Assembly: GCF_024323335.1 (NCBI RefSeq)
Contig: NC_066584.1
Span: 234,314,994 to 234,378,993, forward strand
Origin: Lathyrus oleraceus
Taxonomy: Eukaryota > Streptophyta > Magnoliopsida > Fabales > Fabaceae
DNA: 64,000 bases
Reading direction: 5' to 3'
Shown here: in pieces, positions 11,364 through 22,310 of the stretch
Layout: each line of letters begins with the position of its first letter
Numbering within the stretch: the first letter of the stretch is position 1
Notes under the pieces: generated by a model
Seen by the model: only the letters and a program-made list of their open reading frames with translations
Databases searched by the model: none
Told to the model about the DNA's origin: nothing
Made by a program: the position numbers and the translations under genes

Positions 11364-12986
11364 ATGTCTCATTGGTATTTCTTCTGTGCTTTAGCCAAGC
11401 TGACTCATCGGTACAATACTCGCGCCAATCATATCAGAATCATGGAACATTTGGAGCAAGAAAATAGAGAACTGAAGGATGAGATCTCCCGACTAACTGC
11501 CATGATGGAGTCAGTACTAGCTGCTCAGAGCCAAGCTTATCCAACACCCGTAACTCCTCCTCAGAGGACAGTTATTTCAGAGGTGGCTACCTCTACCATA
11601 CATGCTGCTGCCGCTTACATAGCGCCTGCTATGTCTACCGGATTCCCGTGGGGAATGCCGCCGAACTTTATGCCTGAAAGCTTTGCGCCTACTTTTGCTT
11701 CCATACCGGCGTCTAGCCCGGTCATGTATGTGCCACCTCCCGTTGTGGACACCTTACCTCGTGTAGAGGACACCATTTATCATTCCGAGCCGTCTGAGGG
11801 TCCGAATGTCTACGAGAAAATGGATGAAATGAAGGATCAGTTTCTTGAGCTGCGCAAGGAATAGAAGACACTAAGGGGTAAGGATTTGTGTGGGAAAAGT
11901 GTTGTTAAGTTGTGTTTAGTGCCAAATGTGAAGATCCCGACGAAGTTCAAAGTGCCTGACTTTGAAAAGTCTAAAGGGAACACATGTACGCTCAGTCATC
12001 TAGTGATTTACGCTCACAAGATGTCTACCCAGACTGATAATGATCAATTGTTGATTCACTACTTCCAAGACAGTTTAACCGGTGCTGCACTCCATTGGTA
12101 TATGGGGTTGGGCAGTGCAAGCATTCGCACCTTCAACGACTTGGGAGAGGCTTTTGTCAAGCAGTATAAGTACAATGTGGATATGGCGCCTGATAGAGAC
12201 CAACTAAGGTCTATGTCTCAGAAAGATAAGGAGACATTCAAAGAGTACGCACAGAGATGGAGGGAATTGGCTGCTCAGATCACTCCTCCTTTGGAGGAAA
12301 AAGAGATGACAAAGATGTTTCTAAAAACCCTGAGTTTATTTTATTATGAACGTATGATTGCTAGTGCCCCCAGTGACTTTACCGAAATGGTAAACATGGG
12401 GATGGGGCTTGAGGAAGGAGTCCGAGAAGGACGGTTGTCAAAAGATGAAGCATCGCCAAGTAAGAGGTATGGCAGTAGTTTTGGGAAGAAAAAGGACAAC
12501 GAAGCTAATGCAGTAATCAGTGGGAGGCAGAGGAGGCCTCAGATTAGGAGGAGTCAACCATCCCATTAACATCATCATCAAGTAAAATCAGTAATTCCAG
12601 TATTCTCTAATAATCAATCAACACCAGTTCAACAATAACAACGTCAACAACAACAACCGCAACAACGATCAAAAACCTACAACAACAGCAATACCAACAA
12701 CAATCATCATCAACAAAACTTTGAGAGGAAGAAGGTCTCTTTCGACCCGATTCCTATGTCATATGCAGAACTGTACCCATCTTTGGTTCTCAAGAACCTA
12801 ATCCAACCAAGAAACCCGCCGCAGATTCCTGAACCACTTCCTTGGTGGTACAAACCCGAACTCCGTTGTGCTTTTCATCAAGGGGATTCCGGACATGATA
12901 TAGAGAACTGTTATCCGCTCAAATATGAGGTTCAAAAGCTGATGAAGAGTGAATGGTGTCCTTTGAGGACTGAGCGCCGAATGTGA
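11364..12986 (+). pseudogene. gag: gag (element A), broken
   Basis: Encodes the capsid-like Gag. An N-terminal heptad-like helix (HLEQENRELKDEISRL, near residues 30-45) precedes a Pro/Ala-rich linker and a retrotransposon Gag core with LIHYFQDSLTGAALHWY and TFKEYAQRWRELAAQ, then a Q/N-rich stretch and a zinc-knuckle-like CX2HX5HX4C around 12870-12912. Stops lie at 11862-11864 (TAG; B has a Leu codon) and 12567-12569 (TAA), with another near 12630. A frameshift near 12940-12980 separates it from the next segment. ATG 11364 is used as the start because the following THRYNTRAN aligns with gag of B, but the exact start is uncertain. Confidence 0.8.
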
Positions 12987-14716
12987 AAGCAAATCCATTG
13001 CCCACCCATGGATATTCTTCTGTGAATATGGTGGATGGTTGTCCTGGCAAGTTTAAGGTTTTTGATGTTCATTTTATCCGAAGGTCCTTGGTGCAGATGC
13101 ATAAGGACATTTACTTGGTAACTGATTGTGAGCATGACCACGATGGTTGTGCTGTTTGCAGTGTTAATTCAAGGGGTTGTGAAGTTGTGAAAAGGGACAT
13201 CCAACAACTGATGGATGAAGGCATGATCCAGATTGTTCAAACTCGTCATGTAGATGATGATGTAAATGTCATAGTGCCCATTTTTAAGCAAGCAGAAAGA
13301 TTGGTAATTCAATACGACAGCAGTAACAGTAATAATGTCAGCAATAGATCAGTATCGCCGTTGGTTATACGGTTAACGGGCCCAGTCCCGTATTCATCTG
13401 ATAAAGTTGTTCCATATCAGTATAATTCTACAATGATGAAGGATGGTCAAGAGGTCCCGTTTCCTACGACTAGTTCTATAGTAAGCATTATTGATGTTAC
13501 CAAGGTGACCCGCAGTGGTCGTATGTTTGGGCTGGTGTTCCCAAAGGATAAAGAAGAGCCACATGTTTGTAAGAAGGTAGATGTGCCTGTTGTAGATCCG
13601 GTTAGTGCTTCAAAAGGTAAGTCTAGTGAATCCAGTGATTTGAAGGCTAATAATGATGATGAGGTACTTCGATTGATCAAGAGGAGTGAGTTTAATATGG
13701 TGGAGCAGCTGTTCCAAACCCCCTCGAAGATCTCAGTGTTGTCTCTGCTCATGAATTATGAAGCACACAGAGAAGCACTATAGAGAGTTCTAGAGCAAGC
13801 GTTTGTAGAACATGATATTACGGTGGATCAATTCGATTATATTGTGGCTAACATCACTTCCTGCAACAATCTCAACTTTTGTGATGAAGAACTCCCTGAG
13901 GAAGGCAGAAATCATAACTTGGCTTTGCATATCTCCATGAATTGCAAAGAGGATGCTTTATCTAATGTGTTAGTTGACACCGGGTCTTCGTTTAATGTGC
14001 TACCAAATTCAACTCTGTCAAAGTTATCCTACCAAGGAGCGCTTATGAGGTATAGCAGTGTAATCGTCAAAGCTTTTGATGGTTCACGCAAAACAGTTAT
14101 TGGTGAAGTGGACCTTCCAGTTAAGATAGGTCTGAGTGATTTTCAAATTACTTTTCAAGTAATGGATATCCACCCGGCCTACAGTTGTTTGTTGGGAAGG
14201 CCATGGATCCATGAGGCGGGAGCTGTTACCTCCACATTGCATCAGAAGCTCAAATTTGTAAAGAATGGAAAGCTTGTAATCGTTGGCGGGGAGAAGGCGC
14301 TGTTGGTAAGCCACCTGTCATCTTTCTCTTATGTTGAAGCTAAGGATGAGGTTGGAACTCCATTCTAAGCCTTATCTATTGCTGCTGAAAAAAAGACTTG
14401 GGGAACCTATGTCCTCATTGAAAGATGCAAAGAAGATTGTGGAAGAAGGAAACATTGATCAATCGGGGCACATAGTAGAGGTCTCCGACAACAAAGGCAG
14501 AACCGGTTTGGGATTCCAACGAGGTTCATCAACTGCAAGGTCTGAAGATATTCAACTTAGCTTCCATAGCGGAGGGTTTATTCATGGCAATAAACAACAC
14601 TTAGTTGTTGTGCTAGAGGATGACGAAGAGGAAGACTGCACCAATTTTGTGATGCATGGAAAGGCTTGCAACAATATGATTGTTGTTGATATTCCTGTTA
14701 TTTTGCATCAATCTAA
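12983..14716 (+). pseudogene. pro: gag C-terminus and aspartic protease, exon 1 (element A), broken
   Basis: After the gag frameshift this segment carries a second Cys/His cluster (CEHDHDGCAVCSVNSRGC) and then a retropepsin-type protease: LVDTGSS (active site DTG, near 13972-13992) and CLLGRPWIH (near 14185-14212). A TAG at 13781-13783 replaces a CAG present in B. A TAA at 14366-14368 replaces the CAA seen in C, and a frameshift in an A-run near 14390 follows. The end (to 14716) reads into a conserved splice donor. The protease would cut Gag-Pol in the particle. Confidence 0.85.
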
Positions 14717-14972
14717 GTAATTGTTTTTATATGTTTTTAAAATCCTTCTCCTATGCCTAAGAGAGAAGTGAACATTGTTTGAGCGTTTTCAAATTTGATC
14801 ATTAATAAAATTAATTCTATACATCCACGTCTATGATGTTTGTTTTTAATTTTTGCTTTATTCTGAAAATGGTAATCACAAAAAACATAAATAAACAATA
14901 CAATTGTCCATCTGCACAATATTTGGTCAAAAATCCATTTCTCTAAAATCAAAATATCAAATCATTATGCAG
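14717..14972 (+). other. Putative pro-RT intron (256 nt) of element A
   Basis: Donor CTAA/GTAATT and acceptor TTATGCAG/GTTGG flank an AT-rich stretch with stops in all frames. Removing it keeps the reading frame between protease tail and RT. B and C have introns at the same place (42918-43183, 59378-59637). Ogre elements are known for a spliced intron here. Confidence 0.75.
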
Positions 14973-16154
14973 GTTGGTTCCTAACCCCATTGAATACAAT
15001 GATCCTTCTCCTTCCCCAAATTTTGAATTCCATGTGTTTGAAATCAATGAGGAAAGTGATGAAGGGGTGAGTGATCAATTATCTCGTCTTCTTGAGCAAG
15101 ATGAAAAGACCATTCAGCCGTTCGAGTAGCATATTGACCTAGTCAACTTGGGTTCCGAGGATGATGTGAAGGAAGTCAAGATTGGGTCTCGAATGTGTCC
15201 AGATGTCAAGAAGGGGTTGATTGATCTTCTTCGAGAGTATTCAGATGTGTTTTCTTGGTCCTATCAAGACATGCCTAGTTTGGATTCTGAGATTGTGGAG
15301 CATAGATTGTCGTTGAAGCCAGAATGCTCGTCAGTCAAGCCAAAATTGAGAAGAACGCATCCTAATATGGCTATGAAGATCAAAGAAGAAAAGCAGAAGC
15401 AGATTGACGCCGATTTCCTTGTGACCACTGAGTATCTGCAATGGGTGGCCAATATTGTGCCTGTGCCAAAGAAAGATGGAAAGGTTCGCATGTGTGTTGA
15501 CTATAGAGATTTGATAAAGCCAGTCCAAAAGATGATTTCCCTCTGCCACACATTGATATGTTGGTAGACAATACTGCTAAATTCAAAGTCTTTTCGTTTA
15601 TGGATGGATTTTCCGGATATAATCAGATCAAGATGGCACCCGAAGATATGGAGAAGGCCATATTCATTACACCATGGGGAACATTATGTTATACAGTGAT
15701 GCCTTTCGGTTTAAAGAATGCTGGTGCAACTTACCAAAGAGCAATGACTACTCTTTTTCATGATATGATGCATAAAGAGATTGAAGTTTATGTCGATGAC
15801 ATGATTGCTAAATCAATTGATGAAGAGGAAAATGTTAAGCATTTGTTGAAACTATTCCAGCATTTGAGGAAGTATAAACTCCACTTGAATCCCAATAAGT
15901 GTACTTTTGGTGTTCGTTCTGGTAAGTTGTTGGGCTTTATTGTCAGCGAGAAGGGTATTGAAGTTGATCCTGCCAAGGTCAAAGCAATACAAGAGATGCC
16001 TGCGCCCAAAACTGAGAAGCAAGTTAGAGGTTTTCTCGGCCGCTTGATTTATATTTCCAGATTCATTTCACACATGACTGCCACATGTGCGCCGATATTC
16101 AAGCTTCTTCGGAAAGATCAGTCTTGTGACCGAAGACTGCTAGAAAGCTTTTGA
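14973..16154 (+). pseudogene. pol: Reverse transcriptase (element A), broken
   Basis: The RT copies element RNA into DNA in the particle. The N-terminal lead (LVPNPIEYNDP) precedes palm motifs VDYRDL, FSFMDGFSGYNQI and YVDDMIAKS; the YVDD catalytic pair is intact near 15790. A stop at 15127-15129, a one-base deletion near 15513 (frame moves before KASPKDDFPLP) and a small deletion near 16128 break the frame. The thumb and connection (LNPNKCTFGVRSGKLLGF) are readable to 16154. It continues into RNase H after the frameshift. Confidence 0.9.
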
Positions 16155-16188
16155 CAGTATCAAGGAATACCTGCTTGAACCTCCGATT

Positions 16189-17223
16189 TTGTCTCCACCT
16201 GTTGAAGGAAGACCGTTGATCATGTATTTGACTATGCTCGAAGGTAGTATGGGTTGTGTTCTTGGTCAGCAAGATGAGACTGGAAAGAAAGAATTTTCAA
16301 TCTACTACCTCAGTAAGAAGTTCACTGACTGTGAGACTCGGTATTCTATGCTTGAGAAGACTTGTTGCGCATTGGCTTGGGCTACTAAGCATCTGCGTCA
16401 GTATATGTTGAATCATACCACTTGGTTGATATCCAAAATGGATCCAATCAAGTATATATTTGAGAAGCCTGCTTTAACTGGGAGAATTTCCCGTTGGCAG
16501 ATGTTATTATCAGAGTATGATATTGAATACCGATCTCAGAAAGCAATCAAAGGTAATATCTTGGCTAACCATTTGGCTCACCAACCGATTGAAGATTACC
16601 AGTCAATGCAGTATGATTTTCCTGATGAAGAGATCTTGTACTTGAAAATGAAAGATTGTAATAAAGCATTGCTTGAAGAAGGGCCAGAGCCTGGTTCCCG
16701 TTGGGGCATTGTATTTGATGGAGATGTTAATCAATATGGTAATGGTATTGCGACAGTGATTATTACTCCTCAAGGCACGCATTTTCCATTTAAAGCTAGA
16801 TTGACTTTCAAGTGTACAAACAACATGACAGAATATGAAGCTTGCATTATGGGGCTCGAAGAGGCCATTGATCTCAGAATCAAGCATTTAGATGTCTTCG
16901 GAGATTCAGCTTTGGTTGTGAATTAGATCAAAGGTGAATGGGAGATGAATCAACCCAATCTAATATCGTATAGAAATTACACGAGGAGAATTTTAACTTT
17001 CTTTACCAAAGTTGAGTTTCATCATATCCCTCGAGATGAAAAGCGGATGGCATATGCTCTTGCAGCGTTGGCATCAATGATTATAGTGAAATTTTGGAAT
17101 GAAGTTCCCAATTTGACTCTAATGCGTCTTGATAGGCCAACACATGTGTTTGCTATTGAAGAAATCAAAGACGAGAAGTCGTGGTATTACGACATCAAAT
17201 GTTTCATTCGAAGTCAGATTTAG
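16189..17223 (+). pseudogene. pol: Degenerate RNase H plus archaeal-type RNase H (element A)
   Basis: The first domain is the usual Ty3 RNase H fold, but the catalytic TDAS motif has become TMLE (MYLTMLEGSMGCVLGQQ), so it is probably structural. The second domain has the acid residues of an active RNase H: VFDGDVNQYGNG, MTEYEACIMGLE and DSALVVN. A TAG at 16924-16926 replaces the Gln codon found in B and C; the frame then continues through the linker (HHIPRDEKRM) to a TAG at 17221-17223. Tat elements are known to carry both domains. Confidence 0.85.
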
Positions 17224-17238
17224 CCGTCTAGGGCATCA

Positions 17239-18381
17239 TTGAAAGATAAGAAGACTTTGAGAAGATTAGCCGGCAATTTTTACTTGAATGGTGATATACG
17301 GTACAAGAGAAACTTCGACATGGTTTTGCTCAGATGCGTTGATAGATACGAAGCAGACTTGTTGATGACTGAAGTGCATGAAGGTTCCTTTGGTACTCAT
17401 TCCAATGGACATGCAATGGCGAAGAAGATGTTGCGAGCAAGTTACTATTGGCTGACAATGGAATCTGACTGTTGCAAGTTTATGAAGAAATGCCACAAGT
17501 GTCAAATATATGCTGATAAGATTCATGTTCCTCCGACACTATTGAAATTTATTTCTTCCCCATGGCCCTTCTCCATGTGGGGAATTGATATGATTGGGAT
17601 GATTGTGCCCAAAGCTTCGAATGGACATCGTTTCATTTTAGTGGCAATTGATTACTTCACAAATTGGATTGAAGCGGCATCGTATGCAAATGTAACCAAG
17701 CAAGTGGTTGTGAGGTTTATCAAGAATCAAATCATATGCCGTTATGGTGTGCCAAGTAAGATCATTACTGATAATGGATCGAACTTGAATAACAATATGG
17801 TGGAAGCTGCAAATAAGAACATTAAGAAGATTATTCAGAAGATGGTTGTCACATATAAGGATTGGCATGAGATGCTCCCATTTGCTTTGCACGGGTATCG
17901 AACATCCATCCGCACTTCAATAGGGGAAACCCATTTCCCTCTTGTATATGGCATGGAAGTAGTACTCCTCATAGAAGTTGATATTCCTTCATTGCGTGTG
18001 CTCATGGAAGCCAAGTTGACTGAGGTTGAATGGTGTCAGACCAGGTTTGATCAGCTAAATTTGATAGAAGAGAAGAGATTAACTGCCATGTGTCATGGTG
18101 AGTTATATCAGCAAAGGATGAAGAAAGCTTTTGATAAGAAGGTCAGACGTCGTGTGTTCAGAGAAGGTGACCTTGTGCTCAAGAAGATTTTATCTTTCAA
18201 ACCAGATTCTAGGGGCAAATGGACTCCTAATTATGAAGGCCCATATGTTGTTAAGAGAGCCTTTTCAGGCGATGCCTTAATTCTTACAACTATGGATGGT
18301 GAAGAGTTCACTTGTCCTGTGAACGCAGATGCAGTCAAGAAATACTTCGCCGAAAAAGAAAAGAACAGATCGCTAAGTTGA
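17239..18381 (+). pseudogene. pol: Integrase (element A) with internal in-frame deletion
   Basis: The integrase inserts element DNA into the host genome. The zinc-binding N-terminus (HEGSFGTHSNGH ... CHKC) precedes the catalytic core with WGIDMIGM (Asp), ITDNGSN (Asp) and VEAANKNI (Glu), and a C-terminal GKWTPNYEGPYVVKRAF (GPY/F-type) module. No chromodomain follows. About 25 residues present in B between NGSNLNN and VEAANKN are missing without loss of frame, which removes part of the core. The frame ends TCG CTA AGT TGA at 18381, the same end as in B. The stop lies inside a conserved hairpin. Confidence 0.9.
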
Positions 18382-18520
18382 AAACCCGAAAGGGCGACTT
18401 AGGTAAAAATGAGTGTCTCAGTGGATTGAAAACCTGAAAGGGCGATCCAGGAAAAAGTTAGAGACATAAATCAGAAAGAATTTCCCGATAAGTTGAGTAC
18501 CCCACCTTGGGGAAACTTAT
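18373..18520 (+). other. Three consecutive hairpins at the pol stop codon (element A)
   Basis: H1 18373-18402: arms CTAAGT/ACTTAG with inner CCC-GAAA-GGG; it spans the integrase stop. H2 18422-18449: arms TGGAT/ATCCA with inner CCT-GAAA-GGG. H3 18488-18520: arms ATAAGTT/AACTTAT with inner CCCCA-CCT-TGGGG. The same trio occurs in B (39310-39456) and C (55747-55895). Confidence 0.75.
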
Positions 18521-19125
18521 GCACAAATTAGGGATTATGACAAGTAACTGCAATCTGCTGATCGCCCAGTGTTGGAAAAACTTTGTTGAGCATAAGGGTT
18601 GACGTCCATTCATCATCCCGGCAGCGGTCAAGAGCATAGCGGACATCAAAAGTTGGTAGAAGAATTAAGGATCATTTGTATTCAATGTAACCCTTTTCCA
18701 TGTAAATTGCCATTTTCAACTTTGTAAAGATCAATGGAGTCTTGTCATTTACAGACTACCATTCTATTAAATAAAGTTGAGCTTTTATCCAATTATTTCT
18801 AGTCTTATTTACTTCAGCCAATAGTTTTAAATTTTATTATGATCATTTTTGAAATTGAAATCATTAATCAAAATCATTTTCTTAAACATATAAAAGCAAG
18901 TATTTTTCAAAGCAATTAAAAAGAAGTATCAACAACATTTCAAAGAGCAGCAAGTCTTAAGTGTGAAGCATTAAGGGTTCCCAAAGCAGTTAACCCTTCA
19001 AGTATCCTTAGCCGAGTTTGTTGACCCAGTTCCCCTGCGGAGTTGTGTTTAATCCCTAGTGGAGCTTCATTTCTTTTTCTAGCTGAGTTGGTTGATTTGG
19101 TGCCCTGCGGCGTGTTGTTTCCTCG
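18521..19125 (+). other. 3' non-coding region of A
   Basis: AT-rich and without coding. Positions 18721-18767 form a block conserved in B and C (GGAGTCTTGTCATTTACAGA). Around 19035 it starts the CCCCTGCGGAGTTG type of PBS-complement motif, the same class of repeats as in D. C is inserted at 19126; one-sided duplicate CCTCG (19121-19125). Confidence 0.7.
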
Positions 19126-19338
19126 TGTAGCGATAAATTCATGATCATCAAGCTATGGATAAGCTAGACATCAAATAACAAGAATCGCCACCGTGCTTTT
19201 ATTGTTTCCAAGGGAAAAGGGAGAAAGTACGAACAAAACCCAAAAGTAAGAAGTTTTCAAATCAAAACTAATAAAATGTCAGAGATTATAGGTAAGGGGG
19301 TTGGTTACACAGAGGGACGGTGTTAGCACCCAAAATGT

Positions 19339-19354
19339 CCTAGGTACTCCTAGG
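19339..19354. other. Conserved LTR site CCTAGGTACTCCTAGG
   Basis: A 16-nt inverted repeat identical in LTRs C, B 3' (25409-25424), G (26584-26599) and B 5' (49421-49436), within a conserved block reading GGTGTTAG..CACCCAAAA. It lies 200-230 bp from the LTR 3' end. Confidence 0.65.
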
Positions 19355-21561
19355 GAGCCCTTTTTGTGTGCATTTGTATTTGGTACAAAAAATGATGTTT
19401 ACAAACAAATAGAATGGGGGGATGAGAAAAGAATTAATTAATTATATTTTTGTGCTTAACAAGACCTTCGGACTTGTGCCTACGTACCAACATAAAAATG
19501 AGGGATCAAAACCTCGTAGTTTGTGATACAAATTTCAAAGTGGATGCATTGCTTTTAACAAAAATTAAGTTTGAAAGGCACAAAGGCCTAAAAATGGTTT
19601 AAATGAGTTAGTTCTTTTTGGCTTTTGAAAGTTTAGGTCAAGTATAATTAAGTTTACAAATTTGATTTAAGAAAAGAAGTTTAAAAATGCAATGGCATAA
19701 GGCCAAAGTTTCTATCTTTTTGCAAAGTGGTCAAAGTTTAGATCAAAATAAGTTCAAACAAAGAAATTTTTTAAAAGGAGGGAGAGATTTTAAAATTACA
19801 GAAATGGGGAGAAGATGAAGAGACTAATCCTATGCACAAAATTAAAAGTTAAGGGTTGAAAAGATTTGACCAATGGGTAGCAATCCAATAGACAAGGATG
19901 TCAATAAAAACCCAAATTCCCTTGGACATTTAGAATCAAGCAACGCACAAAGGCACAATTATACCAATCTTGAATAGCAAAGGCATCAAATAAATATAGC
20001 CACATCCAACCTTTAGCCACTCCATGATCTTCTTCAAATTAGCCCATGTAACAGATGAATTCCACAAGTCATAGGTTCAAAATAACAGCTTCACAATGAT
20101 CATGTTGCAGATGAACTCAGAGGGATCTTGAATGATGTATCAGGTGAAGTTCAAATTACAAGCACTTGGTTTCACAAAAATTGGCATTGGCCAAGTCCTT
20201 TAGCATAGGAATGTTGCCTAAGTTCTAAGTCCATTTGTCCAAGATCAAATCAACAGTCTACACAAATGTTTTTTTAGGGTTTTTTTTTTGTTATTATGTA
20301 CATTAATGGCCAAAGACCACACAAACAGGCAAAGTATACACAAACAAGATATATCACACAATATAGTCCAAATGGACAAAGTGAAAATTGCATTAACATA
20401 AACAATTAGAATGGTATGAATAATGACAAATGAATAAAATTAAATGGCATTAAATTAAATGGCTTGAAATTAAAAGTTAGTTGTTAATGAGTTAGAAATT
20501 AGTATTGTTTTGCTTTTGCTTTAATTTTTTAGTCATTATATGGAGAACACTCAACCAGCTTATCACAAGTATGGATCCTTGAGCCAAGACATCTTCCAAA
20601 GAAAGGAAAAAAGGCCAAGTTTCCACACAATACCATGAAAGAGGGGAGACTTACAATCTCACTAACTAGAATGCTATACCTTTTATGTCACAAATTTAGC
20701 GCTATGTTAAGCAATCGTAATAAGACTTATGTAGAAGTCATAACTATTTGAGGTCGGGCAATACAATTTTGGTGTTAATGCATGTTAGAGACATAGTATA
20801 ATGGACTATACTCATGAAACATACCACACACAAAAAGAATATGCAAAAGAGGTGGCCTAATGTTATCCATACTTATGTTGATTTTTCAATCAACTAGCCT
20901 TAGGACTTTGAGATATCATAGACCAAAGGAAATGAATGCATAAAGAAGAGGAATGAGATGAAGAGGGAAGGGAATGGATTAAAACTCAAATTGATCAAAG
21001 GATGACTATTACCAAATTAATATCATTCATTCATTTGGGAGATGGAATGTACATTCCACCAATCCCCTAAATCCAATGATATTAACTTGACAAAGTCAAA
21101 TCAACCTTGACCAAGGCCTAACAACCAGAGTCAAACTCAAACAAGTCATCACAAATGGTCAACACAATTAATTGGCATTTATTCAAATTAAAAAGACTAA
21201 AATAATACATTTAAATTAAATATGGTTTGTCAAATTCCTAAAAGCTCATCAAAACACCAAAGAAATGGCCATGAGATTTATCATAGGTCAAACAAGGTCA
21301 CAGGACCTTGGAGAAAAAATTTCAGAATTTTGAAGGACTTAAAATTATTTTTAAATAATTAAAAATAATCATAAAATCAATTAAATCATGAAAAATATTA
21401 ATAATGATCCAAAAAATAATTTTAATTCAGAATATGAAAGAGGAAATTATTTGAAATTTTTTGGTGAAACTCTCATATTTTTTGGATTAATATTAAAATT
21501 AATATGAATTAATGAAAATAAAAGGATTAAAATGAAAATCATGAAATAGCAAAAAACATGA

Positions 21562-21605
21562 ACCACTTGATCTCCCTCATTAATTGAGGTGGCAGATCAA
21601 GTGGT
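21562..21605 (-). other. Stable hairpin in LTR C
   Basis: 12-bp perfect arms ACCACTTGATCT (21562-21573) and AGATCAAGTGGT (21594-21605), with inner stem CCTC/GAGG and the same ATTAATT loop as LTR E (8616-8656). Arm sequences differ from E on both sides, yet pairing is kept. Confidence 0.7.
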
Positions 21606-22296
21606 CCTTAGCGTGCATTCAACAACGGACACTAGTCAATGCGTTGCAGGGATGGCAATCAGAACCAACACGTGAGATTAAAACATTTGAAAAGGATCCT
21701 GTGGTGTGGAGAGATGCCAACACATTGTCGGAGTTGTAACTCCGGTCTTCTTCTCCGGTGGACCTCACCGAACTGGTCCACCCTCAACCATCACCAAAAT
21801 AAAAAAGGAGGACATGATCTGAAAGAAAAAATGGCGAAGAGCACGAATCTGACCTCAATTTCAACTAACTCCAAATATATAAAAAGATATGAGGAGTTGA
21901 ATTTTGAAGTGTGTCAATTGAGTTTCTTCGATTTGACCTCTATGTAACTCAATCTTCTTGCCTACATTGGTAGGACTTCAGACCACCAAAGATCCAAGAG
22001 AATTGAGTAGAATTGAATGAGAATCGAAGAGATAAAGTTTTCTGAAAATTACCTTCAATGTTATGCAGTTCTTGATGTGGCTTGCTCCAAACACGATCTG
22101 ATCACACTTGAGAAGCTAGCAGGAAGTGATTAGAGAGGTTACAAGGCTTTGGATCCTGGAGTTCTTGAATCTCCAACAGTTGAGATTCAAACTCAAATTT
22201 CAAATTGAAATTTCTTAGGTTTTCCTTTAGAATGAGAGGGCTCCAATGGGGGGAAAAGCTGGCGCACCAAGTCTTCTTCAAATGAGCTCAGATGCC

Positions 22297-22310
22297 TTTT
22301 ATTTATAGCC
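22297..22310 (-). promoter_or_regulatory. Candidate TATA box of LTR C
   Basis: The minus strand reads GGCTATAAATAAAAGG around here, about 1.52 kb from the LTR 5' end and matching the E site. It would drive the element transcript toward lower coordinates. Confidence 0.55.

Larger units (their letters stand above)
10892..19125 (+). mobile_element. Element A: decayed Ogre/Tat retrotransposon, internal region
   Basis: Plus-strand order is ORF1 tail, gag, protease, intron, RT, RNase H, second RNase H, integrase, 3' hairpins and 3' region. Both its LTRs are outside the visible part: E interrupts ORF1 on the left and C interrupts the 3' region on the right. Intron and pol sequence closely resemble C, so A and C appear to be the same subfamily, distinct from B. 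At least ten stops or frameshifts show that it is dead. Confidence 0.9.
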
